A DNA stretch of 64,000 nucleotides from Acidobacteriota bacterium (GTDB lineage Bacteria; Acidobacteriota; Terriglobia; Acidiferrales; UBA7541). The stretch covers positions 1-64,000 of the forward strand of contig QHYK01000115.1 in NCBI GenBank assembly GCA_003224085.1, read 5' to 3'. Numbering within the stretch: position 1 is the stretch's first letter; every line of letters begins with the position of its first letter. This document shows positions 42,665-52,171 of the stretch, piece by piece. The notes under the pieces were generated by a model that did not search any database, was not told the DNA's origin, and worked only from the letters and a program-made list of their open reading frames with translations. Made by a program: the position numbers and the translations under genes.

Positions 42665-42906
42665 GAACTTACAGAGACAGATGCGTCATCGGAGTCAGGG
42701 AAGATGTCGTTGAAATCTTTCTTTGAGATGTTGACAACTTTGTCGTTGAGTCTCGACACTCGATAACCGACCACAAATGGTTCCTTGGAGCGTATTGCCT
42801 CCATTAGTTTCGTTCGAGTCCATGATGCTACTAATCCGGCGCCAATAGCCTTCTGAATCTTTTCTTGTGCTTCGTCAAACGTCATCATCGTCTTATCGAT
42901 ATTCAT
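42661..42906 (-). CDS. Hypothetical small protein
   Basis: The product from ATG 42906 is 81 residues, begins MNIDKTMMTFDEAQEKIQKA, and has a helical start followed by a basic middle (WTRTKLMEAIRSKEPFVVGYRVSRL). AAGGAGAACAAC precedes the ATG. No family recognised. It is coupled to the Cys-rich gene downstream. Confidence 0.6.
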   Translation of the reverse strand: MNIDKTMMTFDEAQEKIQKAIGAGLVASWTRTKLMEAIRSKEPFVVGYRVSRLNDKVVNISKKDFNDIFPDSDDASVSVSS

Positions 42907-43442
42907 GTTGTTCTCCTTCCGCGTCTCCGATCTGCGCCCCGGCGCTGCTGAGTACACTCCTACTTTGCAACTTACGGATTTAGGACGGCACGAGGATACG
43001 AGGCTGACTGACTAACTAGTCTCCTACTCCACGCCGACGTGTCGGCCGTGTCGTTACTACATACAGTCTGCCACATGTGGTTCTAGTACTTCAATACCGA
43101 AAATAAAGCGAACATTTTTCTTGGTCGACCGCACCTCGAACCCGCTGGTCTGACTGCGCCAGGTTGGTCGATTCTTCTAAATGAATGGGGTGCCCAGGCA
43201 GGTGGATCCCGGATGAAGTCCACCCTGCACCTAATATGATCTCCGCCGTTAAAAGGTTATCCAGCATCCAGCCAGGATGGATCAACCAAAGAAAAACATA
43301 TTATGCACTGGAAACAAAAAGCCCGAACAGGTTTCCTTATATAAGGTTACCGGGATTTCCTTCCATTTCCAATCGAACCATTCATCCGTTCCGGGTGATC
43401 CTGCACCAACTCGATTCCCGAGGTCCGCCAACGTGCAGTTCG
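42907..43442. other. Intergenic region, no gene recognised
   Basis: Contains the upstream region of the two-gene pair and no supported frame. Confidence 0.35.
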
Positions 43443-43817
43443 TCAGTTCGTAGCGGCAGTAGTCCGTGTGGAAACTGAGTGGGCCGTCGATATACTCCGC
43501 GCCACACCGTCGCGTACATACTTTTGAACTTCTTGAATGGTCGCAAACTTTTCAACCGACCATGGGCCACGACCTTCTTCTTGCGATAAAACGGAGAACG
43601 GCTTCGGACGACGATCCGGCTTGATTTGAATAAACAGAACGTCGAATTCGTTTTTGAATTGGCCGTCCTGCGTCCTGGTCACAGTCATGCGTTCGAGTCC
43701 GCCGTGGTATGCCTTGCGAACCAAGATGATGCCAGTCTCACCTTCGAATTCAATTCTCCAGGTTTGCGGCTTCAGGGTCTTTTGATCGTGCTTAAACTGG
43801 TTCGTGGTAAAAGTCAA
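43443..43817 (-). CDS. Hypothetical protein
   Basis: The 124-residue product reads like a genuine soluble protein (TWRIEFEGETGIILVRKAYH, MTVTRTQDGQFKNEFDVLFI, VEKFATIQEVQKYVRDGVAR) with strand-rich N-terminal and helical C-terminal parts. No motif is known to me. There is no clear ribosome binding site and no operon partner. Confidence 0.5.
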   Translation of the reverse strand: MTFTTNQFKHDQKTLKPQTWRIEFEGETGIILVRKAYHGGLERMTVTRTQDGQFKNEFDVLFIQIKPDRRPKPFSVLSQEEGRGPWSVEKFATIQEVQKYVRDGVARSISTAHSVSTRTTAATN

Positions 43818-44062
43818 GCAAGGTCGCGGAGCCGGGGAACTGTATCCTTATATATTGTTGCGGCGGGTCCCGTCGCGGAGCACTTGGCGCATAGGTTCGA
43901 GTCCCCGCCCATCCTTCTCCGCCTCGTGGATGCGCTGGACTTCATCCTGGGTCCAATCTATGCGGGAAATAGCGGCCTCATAGTTTGCGTTCTTGGTCGC
44001 AACATCGAACACTATATAGTTCAAGTTCACCACATCTTACTGGTATCACCACTGTGCTACGG
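43818..44062. other. Intergenic region
   Basis: A GGTTCGAGTCC near 43892 looks like a tRNA T-loop, but no paired T stem or acceptor supports it. Confidence 0.3.
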
Positions 44063-44825
44063 TTAAGAGGAACCAGGAGGCAGAGTTGATGTGGGTGATG
44101 CACTAATGAATGCAACCGAAATTGTTTCTCTACTGTCTGAATATAGCAACACGCTTGACCGCCTCCACCCGCCCGCCGAGGAAGCGGGATGACGTGTCCC
44201 CAAAGATGTGGGCCCATGACGATCCAGGTGCGCGAGAATCAGGTCCATGGCTTGCCGCCGGTCGGTTGCCGGACCGCGCTTGGGGCGCTCTCGGCGGAGC
44301 GAAACGGTGAGCTGTTTGAGAGTGGATTGGATATCGTTGAGTTTCTTGACCGTAGGGGCGAGTTGTTGCCGCTGAGCCCACTGCTGAGAGGCGCGACGCG
44401 GTTTGGTGCTGAGGTAAACGTAGGTGTCTTGGAATGGTTTTCGTTTCAGCTCACGCGCACGCACCAGGAGACGCAGGGTCTCGTGCACGCGCAGATGCAG
44501 GAGGTCCTGGAGTTAGGTGTGGGTCTGGCCTGCCGGTGAGGTCTCCACCAAATGGATCAGGGTGGCGCGCAAGGTTCCCTGCGAGGAGAAGCCAATCTGG
44601 CGATACCGCCAGAGGCCTTTGGAGTCGAACTGCGGGATGGGTTCGAGGGTGTAAATAGCGGCCCGCGTGGCTGTAGCTGGTGAGATAACCGACGGCCCGC
44701 AGCGCGTGAAGGATCGTAGTGCGCGACTGCCTCTTTAAGGCCTGGCGAAGATCGTCGAGCAGTGCCACAGGTCGGGTCCGGAAGAGCTTTTGCAGGGCAG
44801 CCTTGTAGGGAGAATCGTTCGGCAC
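44063..44825 (-). pseudogene. Mobile-element-associated winged-helix protein, broken
   Basis: Starting at GTG 44825, the product begins DSPYKAALQKLFRTRPVALL and QALKRQSRTTILHALRAVGY, a winged-helix domain. Near 44655 the frame shifts; the next frame continues as YTLEPIPQFDSKGLWRYRQ and VETSPAGQTHT, then hits a stop near 44525 and resumes as LQDLLHLRVHETLRLLVRAR. This three-part order matches a protein often found beside insertion sequences. At least one frameshift and one nonsense codon inactivate it. Confidence 0.6.
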
Positions 44826-44956
44826 ACGTCCTCCATGAACTCGCGATGTATTCGCGATTCTGGGTTTAACTGGCAATCGTGATGCCCGCGCAGGCTTAAC
44901 TTGTTCTGGGACTGAAATTTAGGAGTGCGTGCGCAGATTGATTGACCAGTTAAGCC

Positions 44957-45036
44957 GAAAATCACCGGCCAAACTGTTTGATCATAAGGCGCTTACGCGC
45001 GAATCAAGGTCCAAACAGATTTGACCGGTAATTTTT
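44957..45036. repeat. Imperfect inverted repeat (about 25-bp arms)
   Basis: The segment at 44957-44980 (AAAATCACCGGCCAAACTG...) and the complement of 45011-45036 differ at only a few positions, with a 30-nt spacer. It lies just upstream of the broken mobile-element gene and could be a terminal repeat or a regulatory palindrome. Confidence 0.45.
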
Positions 45037-45207
45037 AGCAACACGGAAGTTCTGCAGTTGAATCCAATCAAACTCTCCAAAGCGTGAGATTTCGGATTTC
45101 GGGAATGGATCGGTGCGACACTCTCCCACTAAATTGTCTCGCTAGGGGGTTCACCCCAACGGTTCTCGAACCCTTGTCTTGCTGACGTGCCTCGGAGTGG
45201 ATGGTTG

Positions 45208-45531
45208 CTAACCTAGTGCAACCCGTTCCAATCGTTCGAGAGTGTCGGGATATTTGCGAACTAACAAGACGAGGGCTGCTGCCTGAGGATTGGGTTTTGC
45301 GCGACCCTGTTCCCACTTCTCAAGCGTGCGTTCGTTAATGCGCAACTTCCGAGCGAAAACGGCTCGCGAACAGCGCAGCCTCTTACGCGTATCCCGAATC
45401 AGCTTCGAATCCACCTTGGGCAGCGGTCCCGCTTCAACGTTGTAAGTGCGCAGCGTGATTTTGCCCTCGCGATGACTTTTCATCGCTGCGACGCCTTCCA
45501 TCATTTCGTCGAAAATCTTTCTCTTGCTCAT
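45208..45531 (-). CDS. HTH (XRE-family) regulator, antitoxin-like
   Basis: The product from ATG 45531 is 107 residues. Its C-terminal half is a Cro-type helix-turn-helix (LIRDTRKRLRCSRAVFARKL, then INERTLEKWEQGRAKP), as in NadS/HigA-like antitoxins that usually follow a RelE-type toxin gene. No toxin precedes it here; the neighbour upstream is the last gene of the respiratory cluster, 5 nt away. GGAGGTGA gives a strong ribosome binding site. It may be an orphan antitoxin or a local regulator. Confidence 0.8.
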   Translation of the reverse strand: MSKRKIFDEMMEGVAAMKSHREGKITLRTYNVEAGPLPKVDSKLIRDTRKRLRCSRAVFARKLRINERTLEKWEQGRAKPNPQAAALVLLVRKYPDTLERLERVALG

Positions 45532-45536
45532 CACCT

Positions 45537-46013
45537 TCACCTCCGCGGTTTCCTTTGCTTCGCAAGCTTCGCGCCCTGACGTGCCCGGAGCTCGGTTTCA
45601 ATCGCGCTGTTCCGTTTTCGGTCCGGCTGAGGTTTTGGCGAACCAGTACCAGTTGCAAACCCGACCAAGCTTTGGGATCGACCTGAAGGAGTGTTCACGG
45701 CCGGGATGCCTAGAACCGCGGCGTGCTCGTCCCCATATTGCCAATCTTCAGCGTACTGGTTGCGCTTGCGATACGCCACGATGGCGACGATCGTGCCGAT
45801 GGACAACGGAGGGAAAAGAAGGATCAGGATTCCGTGTTTAAGAGCCTGAATAAAATGCGTACCGGAATTGGCGGCGGTTTGATAGCACAACGCGCAACTC
45901 TGGGCGTAAAGAGACAAGGGGCTTACGAGCAGGGCTAGCGCGGTGACGCCGCACTTCAGGAGCTGGTATCTGGCTTTTGGCCCCAGATGCATCCTAAGTT
46001 GTTCCGTTTCCAT
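45537..46013 (-). CDS. Small membrane protein at the end of the oxidase operon
   Basis: The product of about 158 residues has a signal-like first membrane segment ending SLYAQSCALCYQTAANSG, a second membrane segment (ILILLFPPLSIGTIVAIVAY), and a long basic tail. The CxxC after the cleavage-like site could bind metal or act as a redox pair. It follows CoxD by about 50 nt in the same direction, so it is probably an accessory or assembly protein of the oxidase. ATG 46013 is preferred; 46031 and 46040 are alternatives. Confidence 0.6.
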   Translation of the reverse strand: METEQLRMHLGPKARYQLLKCGVTALALLVSPLSLYAQSCALCYQTAANSGTHFIQALKHGILILLFPPLSIGTIVAIVAYRKRNQYAEDWQYGDEHAAVLGIPAVNTPSGRSQSLVGFATGTGSPKPQPDRKRNSAIETELRARQGAKLAKQRKPRR

Positions 46014-46062
46014 TCTAATTCCCCGAGGCATCCTACCCAAGCCCGATAATAGAACTTCAGGG

Positions 46063-46377
46063 TCACCAATGTACGACCCGCAAATGCTCGAGCCGGAGCG
46101 CGTCCGGCCAGAAATGATCCATCATGAAAAGCACGAACAGCAGCGCTGGGATTAAGCTCCAGAAAAGGCTAGGGCGTTCGTACTTCAAGTGCATGAAGAA
46201 CATCACGGCTATGCCCGCCTCGATGAATGCAAAAATAAGCAGGAACAAGAGCAATCTATCGCTCGACAAATGCCGGTAGGTCAAGAAGACCTCAATTCCT
46301 ACGATGCACAGCAAACCGACCCAGATTGCCAGATAAGATTTCATTCCCAGAGCATTTCTTGGTTGCGTGGCGGCCAT
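46063..46377 (-). CDS. Cytochrome c oxidase subunit IV (CoxD-like)
   Basis: The 104-residue product has three membrane segments (LAIWVGLLCIVGIEVFLTY, LLLFLLIFAFIEAGIAVMFF, LFWSLIPALLFVLFMM) with MHLKYE between the second and third, as in prokaryotic subunit IV of haem-copper oxidases. It helps assemble the complex. ATG 46377 has GGGAGG just upstream. Confidence 0.8.
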   Translation of the reverse strand: MAATQPRNALGMKSYLAIWVGLLCIVGIEVFLTYRHLSSDRLLLFLLIFAFIEAGIAVMFFMHLKYERPSLFWSLIPALLFVLFMMDHFWPDALRLEHLRVVHW

Positions 46378-46408
46378 CTTGCCTCCCAATGCCCTTCGCC
46401 CGGGGTTC

Positions 46409-47038
46409 CTATTTCGCGTTCATGAGATAAACCAGCGGAAAGACGAACATCCAGACGACGTCCACAAAATGCCAATACAGGCCGACGGTCTCGACATGAC
46501 TCTCGTCCGTGCGCCTCCGGTGGTACTTGATGGCCACGACAAGGATAGCCACGATGCCGGCAATGACGTGACCCAGGTGCAGACCGGTGATGCTAAAGAA
46601 CGTGGCGCCGAACAGCGCTGGTCCGCCAACGGGGTTTTGGAACAGCCGCCAGCCTTCACCAATCATTCTCAGCCATTCGCGGATGTGCAGAACCGCAAAG
46701 AGGGTTCCTAGCAGCACCGTCACGCCAAGCCAGGCAAGACAGCGTGAGGGGTTCTCATTTTTTGCAGCTTCGAGCGCGCCCAGCATCGTCACGCTACTGG
46801 CGAGAAGCACAAACGTCATGACCATGCCGTTCACAATGGTTGGCGAAAAGGCGAACGGCGTGGTCCAGTCCGTGCTTCCGACCCGCACATAGCCGTAAGC
46901 GAACAGGATAGAAGCGAAGGTAACCGCGTCAGAAAGGATGAACAGCCAAATGCCGAGCTTCTTGTGCTGAATCCCGTACGGCGATTCTTCTCGCAGGGCC
47001 TCATGACCGGCCATAACCCCCTCAGATTCGCTCACCAC
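46409..47038 (-). CDS. Cytochrome c oxidase subunit III (second CoxC)
   Basis: The 209-residue product is a subunit III with about five to six membrane helices. Landmarks are LGIWLFILSDAVTFASILFAY at the start, TGLHLGHVIAGI, and VGLYWHFVDVVWMFVFPLVY at the end. It carries no redox centre; it stabilises the oxidase and helps oxygen access. Two subunit III genes in tandem (with 47045) suggest one is a split or specialised version. The start could be GTG 47038 or ATG 47014, each with a G-rich site upstream. Confidence 0.85.
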   Translation of the reverse strand: MVSESEGVMAGHEALREESPYGIQHKKLGIWLFILSDAVTFASILFAYGYVRVGSTDWTTPFAFSPTIVNGMVMTFVLLASSVTMLGALEAAKNENPSRCLAWLGVTVLLGTLFAVLHIREWLRMIGEGWRLFQNPVGGPALFGATFFSITGLHLGHVIAGIVAILVVAIKYHRRRTDESHVETVGLYWHFVDVVWMFVFPLVYLMNAK

Positions 47039-47044
47039 GCCCTC

Positions 47045-47773
47045 CTAAATGGTGTCCATCCGGGTCATCATCAAAAGAATCAAATAGATCCACAGGCCGT
47101 CCATGAAGTGCCAGTACACTGAGGCGACGCCGAGCGCCGCTCTTTGCCTCGGACCTGTGCTTCGGCTCAACCCATGAAGGACATAAGCCAGGCCGGCAAT
47201 CCCACCGAGCAAGTGCACGCCATGAGCCGCGGTCAAAACATAAAAGAACGAGCTGCTGGGATTTGTTGAAAGGAAGAGCCCCTCGGCGGCAAGCTCACGC
47301 CACGCAACCAACTGCCCGGCGACGAACATTAATCCAAGCCCCATAGTGAAGTAAAACCAGTACAAGGCTCGAGCTGACGCTCCCGCATCCCCGGCCGGTT
47401 TTTTCTGTCCGAAATTGTGATGTTGCCCGAACCGGCGGCGGGACATTTCCAGTGTAAAACTGCTCAGCAGGAGAATCAGCGTATTAAAGTAAAGAATTCG
47501 TGGCAGCTCAAAATGTCCCCAGTCTCTGGCCGCGCCTTGCCGAACAACCATGGCGCTGGTAAGAGCGGCGAACATCATCGAAATGGCCGCCACCGCAACC
47601 CAAATGCCCGTTTGCGAAGGCGCGACTCCGGCGGGAAGCGAAGAAATGCGCCTCCGCGGGCCTTCCTTGGAGCCTCCTTCTCCCCCTTCGGACGGGCCCA
47701 GCTCGCGTTTTATCTGAGGCGGCGGGGAGTAGGTTGACGATGCCATGGTCTTGAGGTGCTCGCTTTCCAACAT
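47045..47773 (-). CDS. Cytochrome c oxidase subunit III (first CoxC)
   Basis: The 242-residue product has a polar N-terminal tail and five membrane helices typical of subunit III (GIWVAVAAISMMFAALTSAMVV, FYVLTAAHGVHLLGGIAGLAYV, ASVYWHFMDGLWIYLILLMM). Its ATG comes immediately after the CoxA stop, so translation is coupled. The AAHGVHLLGG and YWHFMDGLW motifs are hallmarks. Confidence 0.85.
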   Translation of the reverse strand: MLESEHLKTMASSTYSPPPQIKRELGPSEGGEGGSKEGPRRRISSLPAGVAPSQTGIWVAVAAISMMFAALTSAMVVRQGAARDWGHFELPRILYFNTLILLLSSFTLEMSRRRFGQHHNFGQKKPAGDAGASARALYWFYFTMGLGLMFVAGQLVAWRELAAEGLFLSTNPSSSFFYVLTAAHGVHLLGGIAGLAYVLHGLSRSTGPRQRAALGVASVYWHFMDGLWIYLILLMMTRMDTI

Positions 47774-49546
47774 TTAGCCCGCTGCCGCCTTTTCGGGCGA
47801 AGTCTGCATCACGTAATCGCCTGCGGCGCTCTCCACGCCGTATTCCTCCGGGCCGTGGTAGACAATCAGATGCCTCCCGCCGAAGTTGTCAAAGGGGGGC
47901 GGCGAAGTGGTGGCCCATTCTAAGGTGGTTGCTTCCCAGGGATTGTCAGTCGCCCTTGGCCCGCGGAAGCGGCTCCAAATCAGGTTGTAGAGAAAAAGGA
48001 GCTGGGCGGCACCGGTAAAGAGCGCTGCGATGGTAATGAACCTGTGTACGGGAATCAGCGGAATTAAATAATTATCGGTAAACGCGGCGTAACGACGCAC
48101 GTTGCCGGCCAGACCCAGATAATGCATGGGCATGAAGATAGCGTAGACACCTACGAAGGTCAAACAGAAGTGCCACTTGCCGAGCGTTTCATTCATCATG
48201 CGGCCGAACATTTTCGGGAACCAAAAATAGGTGCCGGCAAAAATCCCGAACATGGCTGCGACGGCCATCACAAAATGGAAGTGAGCCACAACGAAATACG
48301 TAGCATGCAAATAGGTGTCCAGCGAAGGCTGTGCGAGAAAAAACCCGCTGAGCCCCCCGGTGATGAATACGGAAATAAAGCCGATGCAGAAGAGCGCGGG
48401 CGTGCTGAAGCGCAACTTGGCGCCATAAAGCGTGCCAAGCCAGAGCAGCACAACAATCGTCGCCGGAATGGTGATGATCAGTGTGGGCACGGAGAACAGC
48501 AGCGCCGAGAAGGGATTCATCCCGCTCACGAACATGTGATGTCCCCAAACCATGTAGCTGAGGAAGCCGATGGAGACCATGCATCCGATCACCGCCCGGT
48601 AGCCAAGGATGCGCTTGCGGGCAAAGACGGGGAGAATCGTGGAAATAATGCCAAACCCCGGAAGGATGGCGATGTACACCTCCGGATGCCCGAAAAACCA
48701 AAACAGATGTTGCCAGAGAAGCGGCGAACCGCCCGCGTGCGGCAACACTTGATCATTCACCACTAGACCCGCGGGATTGAAGAAGCTCGTTCCTGCCACG
48801 CGATCCAAAACCAGCAGCACACAAGCCGGCAACAAAACCGCAAACGCCAGCAAACCGATGACCGAAGTTACAAACCACGCCCACGTGGAAAGCGGCATGC
48901 GCGCCAGGGACATCCCTTTGGTGCGCAAGTCGAGCGTGGTGGTGATGAAGTTCAGGGAGCCGAGCAACTGACCCACACAAAAAATCGCGATCGACAGTGC
49001 CCAAAGAGTCTGGCCGGTTCCCTGGCCCGGGCCGGCGACGGCGCCGACGGAACTAAGCGGGGCATAAGACGTCCACCCGGCCAGCGCCGGTCCGTCCCCG
49101 ACAAAGAAAGAGAGAATCAGCACCGCAAACGCCACAAAGGTGACCCAGAAGGACATCATGTTGATGCGGGGGAAGGCCATGTCTTCGGCGCCCACTTGAA
49201 TGGGGAGAAGATAGTTTCCAAAGCCCGCGAAAGGCGCAGTAGTCAAGACAAAAAAGACCATGATGGTGGCATGCATGGTCATCAGCGAGAGGTAATACTC
49301 CGGGGTCATGACGTTCCCCGGCGCTCCGGTCGGCGAGAGCTTTTCGAGAAGCGGAATGTGTGCGGCGGCCCAGCCCAGGTGGATGCGCATCAACCAGGAC
49401 AAAACCATCCCAATGAAAACAGCCAAGAGCGCCAGGCCGTAATACTGCTTGCCAATCACTTTGTGGTCGACGCTGAATACGTATTTTCGAATAAATCCCT
49501 GGGGTGGCGCATGGTGGCGGACCACTGCTTGCGCGGAACTATTCAC
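47774..49546 (-). CDS. ctaD: Cytochrome c oxidase subunit I
   Basis: The product from GTG 49546 is about 590 residues with 12 or more helices. All metal ligands are visible: low-spin haem His in MTMHATIMVFF, CuB His and the cross-linked Tyr in FGHPEVYIAILPGFG, the CuB His pair in WGHHMFVSG, and HATYFVVAHFHFVM with the haem a3 and haem a His. The Glu in GHPEVY indicates an A1-type proton-pumping oxidase. The frame is open upstream to 49708, but GTG 49546 behind GAGGTG is preferred because the extra part overlaps CoxB. Confidence 0.93.
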   Translation of the reverse strand: MNSSAQAVVRHHAPPQGFIRKYVFSVDHKVIGKQYYGLALLAVFIGMVLSWLMRIHLGWAAAHIPLLEKLSPTGAPGNVMTPEYYLSLMTMHATIMVFFVLTTAPFAGFGNYLLPIQVGAEDMAFPRINMMSFWVTFVAFAVLILSFFVGDGPALAGWTSYAPLSSVGAVAGPGQGTGQTLWALSIAIFCVGQLLGSLNFITTTLDLRTKGMSLARMPLSTWAWFVTSVIGLLAFAVLLPACVLLVLDRVAGTSFFNPAGLVVNDQVLPHAGGSPLLWQHLFWFFGHPEVYIAILPGFGIISTILPVFARKRILGYRAVIGCMVSIGFLSYMVWGHHMFVSGMNPFSALLFSVPTLIITIPATIVVLLWLGTLYGAKLRFSTPALFCIGFISVFITGGLSGFFLAQPSLDTYLHATYFVVAHFHFVMAVAAMFGIFAGTYFWFPKMFGRMMNETLGKWHFCLTFVGVYAIFMPMHYLGLAGNVRRYAAFTDNYLIPLIPVHRFITIAALFTGAAQLLFLYNLIWSRFRGPRATDNPWEATTLEWATTSPPPFDNFGGRHLIVYHGPEEYGVESAAGDYVMQTSPEKAAAG

Positions 49547-49602
49547 GTGGGCACCTCGCAAACGAACCTTCGGGCTGCCGCCATAGCGCGGCAGCGCCGA
49601 TC

Positions 49603-50403
49603 CTAATCGCCGGACTGGGTTTTTAGCCACTGGTCGAACTGATTCGGCGGCAGCACCTCGAGAAACGACCTCATGCTGTAGTGGCCGAGACCGCACAGTT
49701 GGGTGCAAACGATCTCGTACTTCCCGACGCGCGTTGCCGTGAAGTGCAGCGGCATGGTCAGGCCCGGCACAATGTCCTGCTGCATACGCAATTCAGGAAC
49801 GTAAAACGAGTGAATCACGTCTTTGCTGTGCATGGTGAGGAGAACGGGCCGATTGACAGGCACGGTCAAGGTACCCACGATGGTGTCGTCCCGCGCCGCG
49901 ACATCGTTTGCCGGGTCAAGCCCAAAGTAGTTCCCGTTTCCGTCCCGGACCCTTTCCGGATGGACGACGCCGAACTGGCCGTCCGGTCCTGCATAGCGGA
50001 AATAAAAAGCAAACTGCTCAGCGGCGACGTCAACGTGAAGCGCGTCCGGCTCGGCAGGCGTCATATAAACAGCCGCCCACACCTTAGACCCTACAAAAGA
50101 AAGAACTAGGATTTCGACCCCCACCAAGACAATGGCCAAACCGATGAGGGGGCCGGGGCCCCCAGGAAAATATCTGATCGTTCGTCCATCCTTGTTGTCG
50201 CTAAATTTCCAAGCAAAGTAGCCGAGAATCAACTGCGAGGAAAGGAAAAGGAAACCGGTGGCGGCCATGGTCTCATCCATCTGGCGGTCAATCCTGGGCC
50301 CGATGGTTGAGATATCCACTGGCGGCCACCAGACATGTGCGGCGATCAGCCCGGCGGATACAAGCGCAATAACCGTCACAACTATTGCGAATAATTTGCC
50401 CAT
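49603..50403 (-). CDS. ctaC: Cytochrome c oxidase subunit II
   Basis: The 266-residue product has two membrane segments and a periplasmic cupredoxin domain with a complete CuA centre: His in DVIHSFYVPELRMQQD and CTQLCGLGHYSM (CxxxC, His, Met). There is no C-terminal cytochrome c domain, so this is an aa3-type rather than caa3-type oxidase and needs a soluble donor. The diheme cytochrome and cupredoxin-like gene upstream are the natural candidates. Confidence 0.92.
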   Translation of the reverse strand: MGKLFAIVVTVIALVSAGLIAAHVWWPPVDISTIGPRIDRQMDETMAATGFLFLSSQLILGYFAWKFSDNKDGRTIRYFPGGPGPLIGLAIVLVGVEILVLSFVGSKVWAAVYMTPAEPDALHVDVAAEQFAFYFRYAGPDGQFGVVHPERVRDGNGNYFGLDPANDVAARDDTIVGTLTVPVNRPVLLTMHSKDVIHSFYVPELRMQQDIVPGLTMPLHFTATRVGKYEIVCTQLCGLGHYSMRSFLEVLPPNQFDQWLKTQSGD

Positions 50404-50478
50404 GATTATTCGCCTTCGCGAGTTCCGGATCTAGTCTCCGCGGCGAGCAGCGCGGCATTGCTCGCAGGAACCAAGCTC

Positions 50479-51210
50479 CTAGTAAAGATAAGGAGTGACC
50501 TTATATGTGAAAGTGATCGTCTTGGTCTCCCCCGCAGCAAGCGTCACTTCCTGACTTTGCGTGCCATACTGTTCTTGCCAACTCGTCACAGTGTACTTGT
50601 CTGGCGGGAGTCCCTTCAAGCTGAACGACCCGTTGTTGTCGGTGACCGCGTAGCGAGAAGTCTTGAGAACTGCGAAGTACCCGTGCATCCACGGATGGAT
50701 GTTGCACTTTACTTCAATGAACTCCGGTTTGCTCCACTTCGTCTCGATGGGCGGGGCCCCGGGCGGCTGAGATTTATTCCACTCCGGATTCAGTTTCGGA
50801 AGCGGGTGGATGTTATGCGCGAATGGATCATCGGTGTAGATCTGAAGAGGCTGGTCCACCTGCATCGGGAGCACATGCGGGATATACATGCAGCCTTTCT
50901 GATCATATCTTGCGGCCTGGGTGGGGGTGGGGGAAGGCGGCCCGCCAGCCGAGATGTATACGACCACATATTCAAGTACGTTTCCGGGACCCGTGACTAC
51001 GTTTTGGGCCATCTCCGGCGGGTTGTGCTCCTTGGCGCAGGTTGGCTCCTTGGCCATGTCAATCGGCTTCATCTTGGGAGGTGTGCCTGTATAGGTCACT
51101 TTCCCTTCGATTGTGCCCGAGTCCGCTCGAGGATTGGCCAGGACCACCACCACCGAGCCCGCGAGAAGACCAACGAAAGGCAGTAAAAGAGACACGGATT
51201 TCGACCGCAT
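50479..51210 (-). CDS. Cupredoxin-like periplasmic protein (carboxypeptidase-regulatory domain)
   Basis: The 243-residue product has a signal peptide (LLLPFVGLLAGSVVVVLA), a cupredoxin-like middle with FAHNIHPLPKLNPEWN and VKCNIHPWMHGYFAV (potential type-1 copper ligands His, Cys, His, Met), and a carboxypeptidase-regulatory-like C-terminus (NNGSFSLKGLPPDKYTVTSW). Homologues are called methylamine-utilisation-like. Position between the diheme cytochrome and CoxB suggests a copper electron carrier or an oxidase copper-loading role. A broken paralogue is at 56758. Confidence 0.75.
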   Translation of the reverse strand: MRSKSVSLLLPFVGLLAGSVVVVLANPRADSGTIEGKVTYTGTPPKMKPIDMAKEPTCAKEHNPPEMAQNVVTGPGNVLEYVVVYISAGGPPSPTPTQAARYDQKGCMYIPHVLPMQVDQPLQIYTDDPFAHNIHPLPKLNPEWNKSQPPGAPPIETKWSKPEFIEVKCNIHPWMHGYFAVLKTSRYAVTDNNGSFSLKGLPPDKYTVTSWQEQYGTQSQEVTLAAGETKTITFTYKVTPYLY

Positions 51211-51249
51211 AACGACAACTCCTAACCGGAAGTATAGCGCAGAATGGAA

Positions 51250-52155
51250 TTACTTTCCCGGGGGCGCTTCCTGCCCGATCGGTTTGAGCTGTCCTGGATG
51301 CGCACTCACCCACTGCCTGAAAGTGCCTAGCTCCGGCGTTTTGATCGATACCTGCAAGGTTCGCAGGAAGTGCACCAAATCCCACGCTTCCTCGGGCTTG
51401 ATGTTGTCAGCGAAAGACGGCATCGGTGTTCCGTCCAGGCCGGTCATGAAAATCCGGTAGAGGTCATGGTTCGAGACGCCGCACTTAAAGCGTTCGCCAG
51501 TGGTGAAGTCGTACGGACGTATCGGATTGCCCTTGCTGTCGGTCAGCGTCGCGGCCGACGGACCGTCTCCGCGCCCTTCAGAACCGTGACACTTCCAGCA
51601 CTCCATCTTCTGAAACAGTTCCCGGCCATGCAGAATGCTCTCGATTTTGGCCGGAGGCTCCGGTGGAATGGCGATAGGCGTTCCCGCCTTGTCGGTCTGC
51701 CACCTTGTCGAGAAGGTCTTGACGAACGCGACCAAGTTCGCACGCTCTTGGTTGGTCAGGGACCGCCACTCCGGCATGTTCGTGGTAACAAACCCGCGGG
51801 TCACGGCATCAAAGAGATCCTCATCGGTCGGAAGCGCACCGGTCGGTGTCGAGCGGCATTTGAACACCCCCAGCGTGAAATCCCGGGGTTTTGCAAACCC
51901 GAGGGTGGGATCGAACCATATTGCGTTTTCGCCGTTTCCGTCCCCACTGGCGCCGTGGCATCCAACACAAAATCGACGGTAGAGCGTTTTCCCGTCTGAC
52001 GAGTGGCCCGCAAGGCCTCCAATGTGGGCCTCCATTGGTCCGGTTACGGTGTGAAAATGAATGTCGGTCTGCGCGAAGCAAGGCGTGGTACCTGCGGCCA
52101 AGGCGAGCCCCAACGAACCGAAGAAGAATGCGACCACTGATGTTATTGATTTCAT
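51250..52155 (-). CDS. Diheme c-type cytochrome
   Basis: The product from ATG 52155 is about 301 residues, secreted (signal peptide ending in CFAQ), with two c-type haem sites: FCVGCHGASGDG and CWKCHGSEGRG. The two halves resemble each other, as in cytochrome c4-like diheme carriers. It begins 16 nt after the porin-cytochrome gene and probably carries electrons from it toward the oxidase. An earlier in-frame start would overlap the upstream gene. Confidence 0.88.
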   Translation of the reverse strand: MKSITSVVAFFFGSLGLALAAGTTPCFAQTDIHFHTVTGPMEAHIGGLAGHSSDGKTLYRRFCVGCHGASGDGNGENAIWFDPTLGFAKPRDFTLGVFKCRSTPTGALPTDEDLFDAVTRGFVTTNMPEWRSLTNQERANLVAFVKTFSTRWQTDKAGTPIAIPPEPPAKIESILHGRELFQKMECWKCHGSEGRGDGPSAATLTDSKGNPIRPYDFTTGERFKCGVSNHDLYRIFMTGLDGTPMPSFADNIKPEEAWDLVHFLRTLQVSIKTPELGTFRQWVSAHPGQLKPIGQEAPPGK

Positions 52156-52171
52156 CGAAAGCCTCTGTCTC

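Noticed and set aside
43880-43912. tRNA-like T-loop GGTTCGAGTCC
   Set aside because: The flanking bases do not pair as a T stem and no acceptor or CCA follows.
47417-49606. Long plus-strand open frames inside the oxidase genes (e.g. 48122-48766)
   Set aside because: They are antisense shadows of CoxA/CoxC, rich in His/Glu/Arg as expected from complementing membrane-helix codons.
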